Of a stretch of 48,566 nt of DNA, positions 1 through 6,201 are shown piece by piece. The stretch covers positions 1 to 48,566 of the forward strand of contig CADACW010000024.1 in assembly GCA_902786565.1 (NCBI GenBank), read 5' to 3'. This DNA comes from an uncultured Prevotellaceae bacterium (lineage in GTDB: Bacteria; Bacteroidota; Bacteroidia; Bacteroidales; Bacteroidaceae). Below the pieces are notes generated by a model. The model did no database searches. It worked only from the letters and a program-made list of their open reading frames with translations, and was not told the origin of the DNA. The first letter of the stretch is position 1; every line of letters begins with the position of its first letter. The position numbers were made by a program, and so were the translations under genes.

Positions 1-98
1 CGCCGTATGCCGAACGGCACGTACGGTGGTGTGAGAGGTCGGTAAACACGAAAGTAGGAGATAAACACCTACGATTAGTGTTTACCTCCTACTCGATT
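1..98 (+). mobile_element. 3' end of a group II intron (domains V and VI)
   Basis: The first bases fold as a textbook group II domain V. Positions 1-7 (CGCCGTA) pair with 22-28 (TACGGTG), a 2-nt CG bulge sits at 20-21, 8-11 pairs with 16-19, and GAAC closes the loop. A domain VI-like hairpin follows, with 41-49 pairing with 78-86 and an inner stem of 54-58 with 68-72. The CTCCTACTCGAT-type end at about 86-97 is typical of bacterial introns. The rest of the intron, including any reverse transcriptase, lies left of the window. The exact splice site is inferred to within a few bases. Confidence 0.8.
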
Positions 99-134
99 AT
101 TGGGTTTTATTCACTCCACCTGCCTTTGTTTCCA

Positions 135-283
135 TGATGAACTACTCGGATAGTCATAAGTACTACTTTGCGTTGAAGAGTATGTCGGTTTGTCACTGTC
201 TGAACAATACTTAATAGCACCTCCAACTGCAATGCAGAATAAACAAAAGCTCACACCAGGTTGAATTACATCTTTATAAAAAT
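135..283 (-). pseudogene. Truncated copy of the zinc-finger membrane protein gene at 3067-3441
   Basis: These 149 bases align without gaps to 3289-3437, the 5' part of the minus-strand gene at 3067-3441. The reading frame is kept, for example FYKDVIQPG and GGAIK in both copies, but many bases differ, so the duplication is not recent. The start codon is lost because homology stops at 283, just before the ATG of the full copy (3439-3441). The cysteine-rich 3' half is missing and is replaced by about 36 unassigned bases next to the intron end. It cannot be expressed as it stands. Confidence 0.85.
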
Positions 284-286
284 GAT

Positions 287-294
287 TACCTTTG
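287..294 (+). promoter_or_regulatory. Bacteroidetes -7 element (TACCTTTG) before the broken antitoxin gene
   Basis: TACCTTTG fits the TAnnTTTG -7 consensus of the Bacteroidetes primary sigma factor and is followed by GC. It lies 25 nt before the ATG at 319. No TTTG stands at the ideal 20-nt spacing; a TTG occurs at 261-263. The element begins right where homology to the 3' locus stops. Confidence 0.55.
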
Positions 295-318
295 CGGCAA
301 ATTTAAATGCTTACGACT

Positions 319-541
319 ATGCCACAAGTATCTATGACCGTCCGCATGGACTCCCCAGTTGAAACAATCGTTCGATGCCCTCTGCCGTGAATTTGGCATG
401 AGCGCCAACACCGCCATAAACGTCTTCGCCAGAGCCGTCGTCGTCTACCGCACTGAAAGTGGCCAATTGCCAGACCTTACCCTTGATGAGATTAATGATG
501 AGATCAGACTCGCAAGAGAAGAAATGGGAGATAGATTATGA
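319..541 (+). pseudogene. RelB/DinJ-family antitoxin, frameshifted
   Basis: The ATG at 319 opens with MPQVSMTVRMDS, the usual start of DinJ/RelB ribbon-helix-helix antitoxins. That frame ends early. The rest of the family sequence (LKQSFDALCREFGMSANTAIN and onward, ending at 541) is in the next frame. A run of four C at 353-356 explains the shift: removing one C gives a continuous DSQLKQSFDALC. The frameshift is read directly from the sequence; whether it is biological or an assembly error in a short homopolymer cannot be told here. The gene overlaps the next remnant by ATGA. Confidence 0.8.
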
Positions 542-585
542 TATACGCTGTAATAGAAACTAATGTGCCAAACACAGGTTGTTGA
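538..585 (+). pseudogene. N-terminal stub of a PIN-domain (VapC-like) toxin
   Basis: A 15-codon ORF starts inside the stop of the antitoxin (ATGA overlap) and reads MIYAVIETNVPNTGC before TGA. The opening resembles the first strand of PIN nucleases, MxYxVIDTNV, which carries the first catalytic Asp; here the Asp position is Glu. Everything after the first 10 residues is gone and is replaced by the upstream region of the ATPase gene. The start, position and overlap strongly suggest a PIN toxin once paired with the antitoxin, but the piece is short. Confidence 0.6.
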
Positions 586-592
586 CGAAAAT

Positions 593-679
593 TGCGTATT
601 TACGCAAAAAAGTTAAACAGGATTTGCGTATTTCAATAAAAACGGCTACCTTTGCCGAACAAAAATGCGTATATACGCA
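593..679 (+). promoter_or_regulatory. Pair of palindromic operator-like sites flanking the ATPase promoter
   Basis: TGCGTATTTACGCA (593-606, near-palindrome) and TGCGTATATACGCA (666-679, perfect 14-bp palindrome) are each followed by the same AAAAAAGTTAA-type tail. A half site, TTTGCGTATTT, overlaps the -33 element at 623. The second palindrome sits just downstream of the predicted transcription start. This layout suits an autoregulatory operator; no DNA-binding partner is identified. Confidence 0.6.
623..654 (+). promoter_or_regulatory. Promoter of the ATPase gene
   Basis: TTTG (623-626), a 20-nt spacer and TACCTTTG (647-654) match the Bacteroidetes -33/-7 consensus exactly. Transcription would start near 659-661, so an ATG at 665 would have almost no leader; this supports 695 as the real start. 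Confidence 0.75.
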
Positions 680-694
680 AAAAAGTTAATTGGC

Positions 695-1948
695 ATGGAG
701 GTAAAACGTGACTTTCACTTGAAGAAGCTGATAGCAAGCAGACACAACGGAATGATTAAAGTGGTAACAGGTATACGCCGTTGCGGCAAATCCTATCTGC
801 TTTTCAAATTGTTCCGTGACTTTCTGAAGAATGAGGGCGTCAGGGACGACCATCTCGTGATGGTGGACCTTGAAGACCGTCATAATATGGAGCTGAGAGA
901 TCCGGACAGATTGATGAAGTACATTGACAGCCAGATGAAAGACTCGGAGATGTACTATGTTTTGCTGGACGAGATACAACTGGTACCGGAGTTCGAGGAT
1001 GTACTTAACAGCTATCTGAAGGCAGAGAATGTCGATGTATATGTCACGGGCAGCAATTCTAAGTTTCTCTCAAAAGATGTTATCACTGAGTTTCGTGGAC
1101 GGGGATGGGAAATCAAGATTGCTCCGCTCTCTTTTAGAGAGTTCGTATCTGTATATAGCGGTACACGGGAGTCTGCTCTTAATGAATATCTTGTATACGG
1201 AGGGCTGCCCAAGCTGCTTTCCTTTGACGATGATACTCAGAAAACAGCGTATTTGAAAGGTCTTTTTGCCAAGACTTATTTGACAGATATCAAGGAGCGA
1301 TACCACATCAAGCAAGATGCGGAGCTGGAAGAACTTATGGATGTCATAGCGTCATCCATAGGCGGACTGACCAACCCCCAAAAACTGGAGAACACTTTCA
1401 AGACCGTCAAGAACGTGCAGTTGTCAAAGCAAACCATCAAGGCGTATCTTGACATTCTGGAAGAAGCGTTCCTGATAGAAAAGTCGATACGTTATGACAT
1501 CAAGGGCAGACGTTACATATCCACTCCGGCAAAATATTATTTCACAGACCTGGGGCTTCGTAATGCCCGAATAGATTTCCGGCAACTTGAAATGACGCAC
1601 CTGATGGAGAATCTTATTTACAACGAGCTTCGTCTTCGTGGCATGAGCGTCGATGTGGGTGTGGTGGTGAAAAACGAAAAAGACGGCAATGGCATAAGTA
1701 TGCGGAAGCAACTTGAGGTGGATTTCGTATGTAACCAGGGCAGCAAGCGTTGCTACATACAATCGGCTTTCCGCCTCCCGTCAGAAGAGAAGCGGGAGCA
1801 GGAACTGCGCTCCCTGAAAAGCATCGATGACAGTTTCCTTAAATTTGTTATTACAGAAGATGCCGCCAAACGTTATCAGGATGACAGTGGAGTGGTATTT
1901 ATGAACATCTTCGACTTCTTGCTTGATGAAAACAGCCTGCGAATATAA
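695..1948 (+). CDS. AAA-type ATP-binding protein with DUF4143 domain
   Basis: This 417-residue protein belongs to the widespread single-gene ATPases that pair an N-terminal AAA_14 P-loop domain with a C-terminal DUF4143 (nuclease-like) domain. Walker A GIRRCGKS is at 26-33 and Walker B YVLLDE at 88-93, with a VTGSN sensor-like motif after it. The start at 695 (MEVKRDF) is chosen over 665 because family members begin MEVKRDF and because 665 lies on the operator palindrome. The cellular role of the family is not established. The gene is intact, unlike its neighbours, and its stop codon abuts the tail of a broken antitoxin gene, so it appears to have landed in a toxin-antitoxin locus. Confidence 0.85.
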   Translation: MEVKRDFHLKKLIASRHNGMIKVVTGIRRCGKSYLLFKLFRDFLKNEGVRDDHLVMVDLEDRHNMELRDPDRLMKYIDSQMKDSEMYYVLLDEIQLVPEFEDVLNSYLKAENVDVYVTGSNSKFLSKDVITEFRGRGWEIKIAPLSFREFVSVYSGTRESALNEYLVYGGLPKLLSFDDDTQKTAYLKGLFAKTYLTDIKERYHIKQDAELEELMDVIASSIGGLTNPQKLENTFKTVKNVQLSKQTIKAYLDILEEAFLIEKSIRYDIKGRRYISTPAKYYFTDLGLRNARIDFRQLEMTHLMENLIYNELRLRGMSVDVGVVVKNEKDGNGISMRKQLEVDFVCNQGSKRCYIQSAFRLPSEEKREQELRSLKSIDDSFLKFVITEDAAKRYQDDSGVVFMNIFDFLLDENSLRI

Positions 1949-1950
1949 TC

Positions 1951-2007
1951 ACCCTTTTCCGCATCTTCGGAGGGCTGGGCATGCGGGTGTCGCTGAGTGT
2001 GGTGTGA
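1951..2007 (+). pseudogene. C-terminal tail of a HigA-like antitoxin gene
   Basis: Directly after the ATPase stop codon the sequence encodes TLFRIFGGLGMRVSLSVV and a stop, the standard C-terminus of XRE-family HigA antitoxins in this phylum. The following bases (about 2007-2035) repeat the sequence after the second HigA copy at 2720, including the first arm of its terminator stem. Only 18 codons survive and there is no start. It is a remnant of a separate HigA gene cut off at the ATPase junction. Confidence 0.75.
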
Positions 2008-2060
2008 GAAAGAAAGCAGTGGCAAGCCTCGGAGTGGAACATTGTTTTTTCGTTCAAAAA

Positions 2061-2092
2061 TTTGGTCGTTGTTCATAAATTGATTAACTTTG
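2061..2092 (+). promoter_or_regulatory. Promoter of the broken higBA pair
   Basis: TTTG (2061-2064), 20 nt, then TAACTTTG (2085-2092) and GC. The toxin ATG is at 2114. The promoter is intact although both genes behind it are damaged. Confidence 0.75.
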
Positions 2093-2113
2093 CAGCGCAA
2101 TTGTGGCTATGAG

Positions 2114-2460
2114 ATGGAGAAAGTCCGAAATATTAAGCTCTTCAAGTCCTATTACAAGGATTTCTATGTGGCGCAGACGCAACCGTACGTGACAAAATAA
2201 ACTTCGTGTTGCGGTTGGTTGAGACACAGAGAATTATTCCCAAGAAATTCTTCAGATTCTTAGAGGGGTCTGACGGCATATATGAAGTTCGTGTTGAGAT
2301 AGAGAGCAACATATATCGTGTTTTCTGCTGCATGGATGAAGGGGCGGTTGTAGTGCTCTTTCACGGCATTCAGAAAAAGAGCCAGAAAACACCGCCAAAG
2401 GAAATAAAACGGGCAGAAGCCATCAAGAAAGAATATCTTAAAAGCAAGGAGGAAAAATAA
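2114..2460 (+). pseudogene. higB: HigB/RelE-like toxin, frameshifted
   Basis: The frame from 2114 gives MEKVRNIKLFKSYYKDFYVA and ends after 28 residues. The remainder, from RDKINFVLRLVETQ through the family C-terminus to 2460, is in another frame. Restoring one G in the CAACC stretch near 2180-2184 (CAAGCC) joins the two parts as TQAVRDKINF. The combined protein of about 115 residues matches HigB-type mRNA interferases of the RelE superfamily. As read it would yield only a 28-residue peptide, so the toxin is probably inactive. It overlaps the antitoxin start by one base (TAATG). Confidence 0.8.
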
Positions 2461-2722
2461 TGGAGACAAAGAAGAAAGAAGCCATTATGGCTTGTGAGAC
2501 ATTCGATGACCTGCTCAATGCGGAGTATGGAGAGCGGGGCACCGCAAAGCGCGAGAATTTTGAGGCCGAGGCCGAGACTTTTTGTTTGGCCGAATGTCTG
2601 CGGGAACAGCGTCGGTTGGCTGGCCTCACCCAAGAGCAGTTGGCCGCCAAGATTGGGACAAAGAAGAGCTATATCTCATCTTCGGCGGGCTGGGCAAGCG
2701 GGTGTCGCTGACCGTGATGTGA
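2460..2722 (+). pseudogene. higA: HigA-like XRE antitoxin with an internal deletion
   Basis: The first 70 or so codons (METKKKEAIMACETFDD, later LAGLTQEQLAAKIGTKKSYIS) are a normal XRE helix-turn-helix antitoxin. After TKKSYIS, relatives continue with an RIENG segment and end RIFGGLGKRVSL. Here the sequence jumps to ATCTTCGGCGGGCTGG at 2678 in a different frame, so the gene lost an internal stretch and ends in a short false tail at about 2711. The true C-terminal codons can be read out of frame to the TGA at 2720. Both partners of the pair are thus broken. Confidence 0.8.
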
Positions 2723-2726
2723 GAAA

Positions 2727-2770
2727 GAAAGCAGTGGCAAGCCTCGGATTTGGGGCTTGCCACTGCTTTC
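2727..2770 (+). terminator. Strong hairpin terminator after higBA
   Basis: A perfect 17-bp stem is formed by 2727-2743 and 2754-2770 with a 10-nt loop. It starts with GAAAG and ends CTTTC, so it can act in both directions, also ending the minus-strand gene at 2773. Half of this stem is repeated at about 2013-2030 behind the first HigA tail. Confidence 0.8.
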
Positions 2771-2772
2771 AG

Positions 2773-3012
2773 TTAGCATCCAATGTGACTTTTTTTCTCG
2801 TGTCCGCATTGGCAGTCCGTTGGACGGCCTTTTACGGGACAGAACACAGGGCAACGCCAACGTCCGTTATGCGTTCCGCATTTCGTGCAATGTGTATCCT
2901 TTGCTTGGACACCGATGAATGACTCCGATGCTTGTGCATCTTTCACTGAAATGGTTGCTGCTGCGCAAATACCAACTAACGCGACAGCCATTGCTATTAC
3001 CTTCTTTTTCAT
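2773..3012 (-). CDS. Small exported cysteine-rich protein
   Basis: Unrecognised 79-residue protein. It starts MKKKVIAMAVALVGICAAAT, a clear export signal, and then has a short Cys-rich body with seven cysteines (HCTKCG, RCPVFC, DCQCG, terminal GC). The start at 3012 is chosen because it gives a compact signal peptide; an upstream ATG at 3042 would bury it. The pattern (export signal, hydrophilic Cys-rich tail, under 100 residues) recalls small NVEALA-type exported proteins of Bacteroidales, but the hallmark motif is not present, so that link is only a suggestion. It ends against the bidirectional hairpin at 2727-2770 and precedes another Cys-rich gene on the same strand. Confidence 0.6.
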   Translation of the reverse strand: MKKKVIAMAVALVGICAAATISVKDAQASESFIGVQAKDTHCTKCGTHNGRWRCPVFCPVKGRPTDCQCGHEKKSHIGC

Positions 3013-3066
3013 AATCCTATACCCTAAATTCGTGTCGGGCACAACTTTTTGGTTAATTCTATGACC

Positions 3067-3441
3067 TTAATTATTATATACTTGTCTGGTCCCTAGTACT
3101 TGACCTTGACCTTGACAATTTGAGCATCTTCCTCCGTAACAGCCGCTACATTTGTAAATACTACCACCGATATCCCAGGTTCCTTTACCATCACAAATAT
3201 TACAATCTCCAGTTCCATTACAAAATGGACAATCATAGTAATATTCTTCCCACTCTGGATCTGGGGATGGCTCTGGTTCTTCTTCACTTGATGAACTACT
3301 CGAATAGTCATAAGTACTACTTGACGATGTAGAGAGTGTCGGTTTGTTGCTGTCTAAACAAGCCTTAATAGCACCTCCAACGACGCAACAGAATAAACAA
3401 AAACCCACGCCAGGTTGAATTACATCTTTATAAAAATCCAT
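3067..3441 (-). CDS. Membrane protein with DnaJ-like CxxCxGxG zinc fingers
   Basis: The protein has 124 residues. A hydrophobic segment (about 11-28, GVGFCLFCCVVGGAIKA) is followed by a Ser-rich, then Glu/Pro-rich linker (35-68). Four CxxC motifs follow: C71/C74 with NGTG, C80/C83 with DGKG, C98/C101, and C106/C109 with QGQG. This is the spacing of the DnaJ central zinc-binding domain. No J domain is present, so it is not a DnaJ. Function is unknown; a membrane-tethered zinc-binding or chaperone-like role is a guess. A truncated, diverged copy of its 5' half lies at 135-283. Confidence 0.7.
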   Translation of the reverse strand: MDFYKDVIQPGVGFCLFCCVVGGAIKACLDSNKPTLSTSSSSTYDYSSSSSSEEEPEPSPDPEWEEYYYDCPFCNGTGDCNICDGKGTWDIGGSIYKCSGCYGGRCSNCQGQGQVLGTRQVYNN

Positions 3442-3576
3442 GTCTCTAATAATTTATAGTTAGCGCAATATTGCCTTGCTTTATATGGCATCTGCACTAA
3501 CTTCTGGATATGAAAAGAGTGCGCCCCTGCCATATCCCTGTCAGGCTCACCACAAGCCCCAAACATCTATGGAGAA

Positions 3577-3721
3577 ACGCACACTTATGTGCGTACTCCA
3601 AATGATGTTTGTTTCGCTCCTTATCCTTTCCGAGGTGGTGATTCGACAGGGAATTTGAGCAATTAAAAAGGTTGTGTCCTCTCATGTGCGCCTCCTCCAC
3701 GCTCGGAAAAGACTGAGAAAC
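3577..3721 (-). ncRNA. Candidate structured small RNA with its own promoter and terminator-like hairpin
   Basis: Read on the minus strand, a perfect promoter (3728-3759) would start an RNA near 3721. Its 5' end GTTTC (3721-3717) pairs with GAAAC (3615-3611). A further 10-bp helix (CTTTTCCGAG with CTCGGAAAGG, 3630s with 3700s) is extended by GTGG/CCAC. About 20 nt later a hairpin with a perfect 7-bp stem (3577-3583 with 3588-3594, loop TAAG) is followed by a short T-rich run. The long rod with internal loops recalls 6S RNA, but I cannot identify the family. Alternatively it is a roughly 280-nt leader of the gene at 3441. The overlapping 77-codon ORF shows no protein features. The rest of the gene-free stretch 3442-3858 holds only this element and two promoters. 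Confidence 0.5.
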
Positions 3722-3727
3722 ACGGGG

Positions 3728-3759
3728 CAAAGGTAGGGAATATTTCCCATACCCGCAAA
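3728..3759 (-). promoter_or_regulatory. Promoter of the candidate small RNA
   Basis: On the minus strand TTTG (3759-3756), a 20-nt spacer and TACCTTTG (3735-3728) match the consensus exactly. It faces left, toward the structured RNA and the zinc-finger gene. Confidence 0.7.
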
Positions 3760-3807
3760 TTTTTCGGCAGGAAATTTTGTGGGAAGAGGAAAAAAAGAGA
3801 GGAAAAG

Positions 3808-3839
3808 TTTGGCGGAATAAGGAAAAGTCAGTATCTTTG
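3808..3839 (+). promoter_or_regulatory. Promoter of the antitoxin/PIN-toxin pair
   Basis: TTTG (3808-3811), 20 nt, TATCTTTG (3832-3839), then GC. The antitoxin ATG follows at 3859. Confidence 0.75.
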
Positions 3840-3858
3840 CGCTGTTAATCAGGAAAAT

Positions 3859-4101
3859 ATGGAACAGACAAACAACATGGCATCGACGGTGTTTAATCCT
3901 ATGCAACTTCAATTGCTTCGGATGTTTTCGTATGTGAAAACCGACAGTCAGCTGCAAGAGATAAAGGCAGCATTGGCCGACTATTTCTTCAAGAAAGTGG
4001 AAGAGGGGATGGACGCACTTGAAGCTTCAGGAGAATGGAGCAAGGATAAGAGTGATGCTGTTATGCAAGAACATCTACATACACCTTACGTTGACAGATG
4101 A
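3859..4101 (+). CDS. Putative antitoxin of a PIN-domain toxin
   Basis: An 80-residue, acidic and helix-rich protein (middle: FSYVKTDSQLQEIKAALADYFFKK) with no DNA-binding motif I can name. It overlaps the following PIN toxin by ATGA (4098-4101) and has its own promoter. Small proteins of this type, with a conserved helical stretch and a Trp-rich tail, regularly precede the TIGR00305-type PIN toxins in Bacteroidales. The antitoxin call rests on position and size rather than on a recognised domain. An internal ATG at residue 7 is a possible alternative start. Confidence 0.7.
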   Translation: MEQTNNMASTVFNPMQLQLLRMFSYVKTDSQLQEIKAALADYFFKKVEEGMDALEASGEWSKDKSDAVMQEHLHTPYVDR

Positions 4102-4517
4102 AGAAACGAATTGTTCTTGACACCAATTGCTTGATTTCCTCATTGTCGCGCACCAGCGACAGCTATGACGTTTGGAGAGGTTTGCACGAAGGCAGCTACA
4201 CCCTTTGCGTGTCAAATGAGATTCTTTCAGAATATCAGGAAATTATAGGGCAAAAGACAACACCTGAGATAGCAGAGAACGTCATCCAGTTTTTGATTAA
4301 TAGTGAGCACGTTGAATTTATCAACACCTATTATCGTTTTGAACTTATTTCTGCTGACAGGGATGATAATAAGTTTGTAGACTGCGCGATAGCTGCCAAT
4401 GCCACCTTTATTGTGTCTAACGACAATCATTACAAGCCGCTTCGCCGGATTGCATATCCTAAGTTGTCTGTTATTAAACTAATGGAGTTTGTGGAAATAC
4501 TGCGGCGTGGTCTATGA
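4098..4517 (+). CDS. PIN-domain ribonuclease toxin (VapC-like, TIGR00305 group)
   Basis: A 139-residue PIN nuclease. Expected metal-binding acids are visible: D8 in VLDTNCL, E45 in the EILSEYQEI segment, D90 and D95 in RDDNKFVDCAI, and D109 in VSNDNHY. The DDNKF motif is characteristic of the putative toxin family TIGR00305. Such proteins cleave RNA and are held inactive by the partner antitoxin, here encoded at 3859 with overlapping start and stop. Unlike the two pairs to its left, this pair is intact. It converges on the fucosidase gene with only 3 bases between stop codons. Confidence 0.85.
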   Translation: MKKRIVLDTNCLISSLSRTSDSYDVWRGLHEGSYTLCVSNEILSEYQEIIGQKTTPEIAENVIQFLINSEHVEFINTYYRFELISADRDDNKFVDCAIAANATFIVSNDNHYKPLRRIAYPKLSVIKLMEFVEILRRGL

Positions 4518-4520
4518 CAA

Positions 4521-6140
4521 TTACTTCGCGATTCTGATGACCGGGGCGATGTCGTTGACGGGGTGGGGGAGCTGCACCACGAGGCCCTCGGGGGTCTGGG
4601 TGGCTTTCAGACGACCGTGGCCGAGCAGGTGGACGGCGGTGATGCGCTTCTTCAGGTTGGGGTTGCCCTTGGCCAGACTCTTCACCACCAAGCGACCGTC
4701 CTTGGGCCAGTGCATGGCGGTGACGTAGAGGTGCTTGGCGGTCTGGTTGAAGCGGATGTCCTCGGCGGTCATCTTGTTGTACATGCCGTCGTTGAAGCCC
4801 TGGGCGTTGATTTTGATGTCGCTGTCGGCAATGGGACCTTCGCCGAACTTCACCCACGGGCGGGTGCCGAAGATGCTTTCGCCGTTCTGTTTCATCCATG
4901 CCTCCAGGTCGTCGAGTATGGCGGCCTCCTTCTCGTCGTAGGTGCCGTCGGCGCGCAGGGGCACGTTGAGCAGCAGACAGCCGTTCTTCGAGACCACGTC
5001 GACCAGTTCGCGCACCACGAAGGCGGCGCTCTTGTACTGGTTGTTGTGGTAGGTGCCTGTGTTGTAGTGCCAGTTGCCTATGCAGTTGCAGGTCTGCCAG
5101 GGCCGCTCCACCAGTTCGTTGGGAGCGCCTCGCTCCACGTCCCAGGTGAGTGCCTTCTTCTGCTCGTCGTTGAGAATCTTACCGAATACCACGCTCCGCG
5201 GGTTTTTGTTGTAGAGGTGTGTGACAATCTTCATACCAGCATCGCTCAGGGGGTAGAAGGGCAGCACGGTGACGTCGAAGTAGATGAGGTCGGGGTTGTA
5301 GCGGTTGATGGCGTCGATGGTGCGGTCGTAGAAGTTGGTGACGAACTCCTGGCTGGGCGGGCAGGCACCGTTGCTCCAGTCCCACTGGTTGTGCAGTGCG
5401 CGGTTGTCCCACGAGCCCTTGCTCATGGGGTGTCGCTGCTGGTAGAGCATCTGCGGGTCCAGTCCTTCCCACCACTTGCCCTTGCCGTCCTCTTTGGTCA
5501 GGTTGCCGTCGTAGTAGATGCCGGCCTTCGGTCCTTCCAGGTCCCAGCGCTGTGCGGGCTCATACCACGTCCAGGCGTGGTCGGCATGGAACGAGATGCC
5601 CAGCGGCAGCCCTGCCTTCTTGGCGGCAGCGGCCCATTCGGCCAGTATGTCGCGCTTGGGGCCTATGCGCTTTGAGTTCCATGGCTGGTATTTCGAATCC
5701 CAGAGGTCGAAGTTGTCGTGGTGGTTGCCCAGCACGAAGAAGTACTGTGCCCCCAGCCGTTTGTAGCGGGCCAGCAGACTGTCGGGCTGCCAATGCTCGG
5801 CGCGGAAGAGGGGCAGCACGTCCTTGAAGCCGAACTCCGAAGGGTGGCCGTAGTGCTCCACGTGGTAGCGGTACTTGCCGTTGCCCTCCATATACATTTC
5901 GCGAGCCATCCAGTCGCCCGAGCCCTCCACGCACTGTGGGCCCCAATGTGCCCAGATGCCGAACTTGGCGTTGCGGAACCACTCTGGGGTCTGGTGAGTG
6001 GTCAGCGACTCCCACGTGGGTTCGTACTTGCCCTTGAGCATCGGCTCGTGCTGTTCCGACACGGGGATGCGATACGCAGTCTGGGCTTGTGTGCAGAGTG
6101 CTATTGCCATCAGGCAAAAGGCTACTGAAATGGTCTTCAT
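4521..6140 (-). CDS. Alpha-L-fucosidase, GH29
   Basis: A 539-residue exported GH29 enzyme. Residues 1-19 form the signal peptide. GH29 landmarks are FGIWAHWG (60-67), the NHHDNFDLWDSKY segment (139-151) and the presumed nucleophile D289 in NPDLIYFDV. A beta-sandwich-like C-terminal region follows from about 440. GH29 enzymes release terminal alpha-L-fucose by a retaining mechanism. It is the last gene of the minus-strand xylanolytic operon, 61 bp after the GH43-CBM6 gene, which is an unusual place for a fucosidase because typical glucuronoarabinoxylans carry no fucose. Another GH29 specificity (related galactosidase) is possible. Confidence 0.85.
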   Translation of the reverse strand: MKTISVAFCLMAIALCTQAQTAYRIPVSEQHEPMLKGKYEPTWESLTTHQTPEWFRNAKFGIWAHWGPQCVEGSGDWMAREMYMEGNGKYRYHVEHYGHPSEFGFKDVLPLFRAEHWQPDSLLARYKRLGAQYFFVLGNHHDNFDLWDSKYQPWNSKRIGPKRDILAEWAAAAKKAGLPLGISFHADHAWTWYEPAQRWDLEGPKAGIYYDGNLTKEDGKGKWWEGLDPQMLYQQRHPMSKGSWDNRALHNQWDWSNGACPPSQEFVTNFYDRTIDAINRYNPDLIYFDVTVLPFYPLSDAGMKIVTHLYNKNPRSVVFGKILNDEQKKALTWDVERGAPNELVERPWQTCNCIGNWHYNTGTYHNNQYKSAAFVVRELVDVVSKNGCLLLNVPLRADGTYDEKEAAILDDLEAWMKQNGESIFGTRPWVKFGEGPIADSDIKINAQGFNDGMYNKMTAEDIRFNQTAKHLYVTAMHWPKDGRLVVKSLAKGNPNLKKRITAVHLLGHGRLKATQTPEGLVVQLPHPVNDIAPVIRIAK

Positions 6141-6143
6141 CTA

Positions 6144-6184
6144 AATTTAAAATTGAAAATTGAAAGTTGAGAATTGAAAATTGA
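6144..6184. repeat. Short A/T-rich repeat (AATTGAAA units)
   Basis: The gap between the GH43 and GH29 genes contains four to five imperfect copies of AATTGAAA. A similar low-complexity block (CACTTTT units) lies at about 31484-31506. Such slippage-prone blocks are common between genes in these genomes; no function is implied. Confidence 0.6.
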
Positions 6185-6201
6185 TTACTTCGCTGCGAGG
6201 G

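Noticed and set aside
665-694. Upstream start codon of the ATPase
   Set aside because: It lies on the operator palindrome a few bases past the predicted transcription start, and family members begin at the MEVKRDF position (695).
3497-3730. 77-codon protein on the minus strand
   Set aside because: It starts right at the predicted transcription start, overlaps paired RNA helices and shows no protein features; a structured RNA explains the sequence better.
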